The notes under the pieces were generated by a model. That model saw nothing but the letters and a program-made list of their open reading frames with translations. It was not told the origin of the DNA and did no database searches. The position numbers were made by a program, and so were the translations under genes. A stretch of DNA of 64,000 nucleotides from assembly GCA_024529925.1 (NCBI GenBank), contig JAFEUB010001053.1:1-64000 (forward strand). Direction: 5' to 3'. Positions 61,901 through 64,000 of the stretch are shown in pieces (the first letter of the stretch is position 1; each line of letters starts with the position of its first letter). Source of the DNA: Ophthalmolycus amberensis (Eukaryota > Chordata > Actinopteri > Perciformes > Zoarcidae).

Positions 61901-63410
61901 GTTGATGAAATCAGCTGCAACGTCCGCCTTGGGTCGACCTACATCTTTTGGCCTGGTCAACATCACACACACATTAAAAGAACATATCTGACTGCTTCAA
62001 ACACTACATTAAACGATAATACATGTATGAAATTTACATTTAATTTTCACGTAATTTTTCTGACCTGAAGAGAAACTGTCGATTTAGGTTTGACACATCA
62101 ATGGTGTCCATGTCGACAACATGAATGTTGCGAAAGCCCGATAAAGCCTGAGCAACAACACGAACAAAAAACAAACAAAGTGTTGGCCATTTGTTAAAGC
62201 ATAAATCACATATTTAAAATATAATAGTGATCCTACCAGGTCTTTCAGCAGCTCACATCCCAGACCACCAGCACCAATGACCAGGATTTTGCAGGTTTCT
62301 AGCATAAACTGCAATGACTGTGGTGAGAAGCGATAAATACGTTATGTATTAAAGCAATGCAAGATGACACAGGTGACAAATAACAACAAACTTGCATGAT
62401 TCCGATCCCGGTAGTTGTTACCTCTGTGCTGGGTTCAAAGTCAGGATGCGTGAAGGGCCCCGACCTTTCCAGAAACTTATTGATATGGTTCCACCGACCC
62501 TCCCACTCACAGGTGCGTCCACTGCCTCCATCCACCACCATACTGTAGACAACAACACAAGCACATTGAGGATGTATCATCAGCAGTATTTGATGGTTTA
62601 TGACATGCATAACATGGTTTCGTTTGATATCACACAAAAGCCTCTACGTCTACTGGGATCATGCAAAAAACAACAACAATCGATCAAAACCTAAACATAA
62701 TACTGTGGTTATCTGTCACATAGTAAGGGCGCTATTTACAGTTCAGAGCAGGTAGTGCAATCATTTAGCATTCACTCGTGTTCTGATGCCTGTCATATCT
62801 GCTCTAACGTGGGTGACGTTGAGTTATTCAACAGCTCCATGAAAATGTATTAAATCATATAGCTTATTTATGACATGTGGGCTCTTCTGACCCTCTGGCT
62901 TTTTAAGGGTTATCTAGCTTCCTTCTCTTGACGGGACAGTTCTCCCGGCTGCTAGGCTAGGTGAATAGCTAGCATGTCAACTGTAAGAAGGTAGAGTATA
63001 AACCTCTAACTTTGCATAGAGGTGAAAGATACCTTCTATTTATTTGTTTACTGTATAGACGTGTTGGCTACTCACGAGCAGCCGGTCAGTATTTTTGACC
63101 CTGGTCTAGACTCTCTGTACGCTCTTTATAACAAATGTCCGATTAGCTTCTTCCGATAGCTAACGTTAACCTTCCTCCTGCCTGGTAACCTCAAACCTTC
63201 CGCCAGTTCTACCAATTCATCACTAACTTCTCAGTCAGCTCCACTACTCTCCTTCTTTTCTTCTCCCTAAAAAGAGAGAATAAAAGAAGGTTCATTCATG
63301 CTGTGCTTTCGTAGGTTAATGGAGATTTGAAAGCATCTTTCGGGCAGTTAATGACTGTGTTTCTTGCTTGTTTCTTCGGCAGCTACTTACGGCTCATCCG
63401 CGTCCGCCAT
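58927..63410 (-). CDS. uba3: UBA3, NEDD8-activating enzyme E1 catalytic subunit (18 coding exons, 463 aa)
   Basis: UBA3 with NAE1 adenylates NEDD8, holds it as a thioester and passes it to UBE2M/UBE2F for cullin neddylation. Exons in gene order: 63391-63410, 63228-63266, 62422-62542, 62237-62317, 62065-62147, 61872-61952, 61589-61632, 61139-61203, 60834-60989, 60614-60716, 60394-60510, 60083-60136, 59868-59904, 59680-59761, 59483-59583, 59272-59335, 59112-59166, 58927-59015. All phases fit, for 463 aa, the human length. Key parts: N-terminal basic MADADEPEKKRRR; nucleotide-binding IGAGGLGCELLK (about 74-85); IHVVDMDTIDVSNLNRQFLF; CGLDS (about 163-167); zinc cysteines ACIDC (219, 222) and ENCTAC (364, 367); catalytic Cys in FPMCTIASMPR (about 236); and a C-terminal ubiquitin-fold E2-binding domain (about 370-463) ending LFRLCFTS. 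One residue is gained after PFG relative to human and one lost near the N-terminus. The gene looks fully functional. Confidence 0.98.
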
Positions 63411-64000
63411 GTTTGGACACTTATATGCCTTCAAATGCCACCGTCGACGGTTGTAAATACAAGTTCTCATGGGCAATACTATCAAAATTGACCCAAAGAC
63501 AAAAATAGATTTAGAAACAGTATATATATGAGTCCAAAATGGCTATTGCTGTCATGTATCTAGGCACTGGAGATGATAAAAGGCATATAATCTAATTTAG
63601 CATTAGCTATGCAGTTTTAGCTTAGTTTCAATATATCCGATAGCTGTGAAGGCAGCATTGTCAACAGTCCACGACAAAGACGGTAGATACACCTGAGATC
63701 CAACAGGTGGCAGCATTTACCTTTTATTTTTTGTATGGCTCAGAGACGGACAGTACACTTGCCACTGTGCATACCGACGATATCAAACTGTATTTCGGTC
63801 ACAAATGTTAATTGTTAAATATTGTATTTAGCACAGATGTCCAAATGTTGGCACGTTTTCATGAAAAATGTGCAAGTTTGTAAGAGTGTAGGACATTGGA
63901 GAAGTGGGTTTAATACTAGCAAAGACAGTTAAATAATTGACTCTACTAGTAATTACAAGACAATTGCTCTGTTCTGTATGGTTCAGCCCTCTAACTTAAG
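63411..64000. promoter_or_regulatory. uba3: UBA3 upstream region
   Basis: Immediately upstream of the UBA3 ATG, GGCGGACG-type CpG sequence surrounds the first exon (63391-63440), which fits a short TATA-less promoter. Beyond about 63480 the DNA is AT-rich with no recognisable exon. In human the next gene (ARL6IP5) lies head-to-head with UBA3. I found none of its exons before the window ends. Confidence 0.35.

Noticed and set aside
61930..61938. GATGTAG as acceptor of the sixth UBA3 exon
   Set aside because: It would delete the conserved PKDVG. The acceptor at GACCAG (exon start 61952) restores it in phase and gives the human protein length.
63480..64000. Possible ARL6IP5 exon expected from synteny
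   Set aside because: No frame with PRA1-family sequence or a start exon was recognised before the window ends.

Overview
The window is vertebrate nuclear DNA, almost certainly from a ray-finned (teleost) fish. Genes are split into small exons with GT-AG introns, CA/GT and GA microsatellites are dense, teleost-type interspersed repeats are present, and the protein sequences are close to but distinct from their human counterparts. There are no bacterial or viral genes. The gene order TAFA4 - EOGT - TMF1 - UBA3 is the one I know from human chromosome 3p14. All four genes lie on the minus strand, so each reads right to left. I rebuilt three complete coding sequences exon by exon, checking splice phase at every junction.

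Region by region. (1) 1-30.6 kb is the TAFA4 locus, which encodes a secreted neurokine. Two coding exons are visible (6770-6925 and 14119-14233); the 3' coding exons lie beyond the left edge. The rest is intron or upstream sequence rich in microsatellites, with a hAT-like MITE (14.7-15.0 kb), a 480-bp inverted-repeat unit (3.7-4.2 kb) and a 2.65-kb terminal-inverted-repeat element (20255-22901) carrying a DUF4806-like gene. A GC/CpG-rich block at 29.3-30.6 kb is the best promoter candidate. (2) 30.6-34.1 kb is intergenic. (3) 34.1-48.6 kb is EOGT, an ER O-GlcNAc transferase for EGF repeats: 15 coding exons, 525 aa, ending in HDEL. Its introns hold a divergent pair of tRNA-Glu(CTC) genes in an inverted duplication, an intact tRNA-Arg(ACG) and several decayed tRNA copies. 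(4) 49.1-58.25 kb is TMF1, a Golgi coiled-coil protein: 17 coding exons, 1151 aa. (5) 58.5-63.4 kb is UBA3, the catalytic subunit of the NEDD8 E1: 18 coding exons, 463 aa, the same length as the human protein.

The genes are neighbours by ancient synteny and do not form a pathway: TAFA4 is a neuronal secreted ligand, EOGT acts in the ER lumen, TMF1 at the Golgi, and UBA3 in the cytosol and nucleus. EOGT, TMF1 and UBA3 are tightly packed in tandem. About 0.5 kb separates the TMF1 poly(A) signal from EOGT exon 1, and about 0.25 kb separates the UBA3 poly(A) signal from a CRE palindrome in the TMF1 promoter.

The least explained items are the DUF4806 element, the intronic tRNA inverted duplication with its trail of relics, the changed DXD-like motif of EOGT and the upstream ORFs of EOGT. 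I saw no clearly new biological system.
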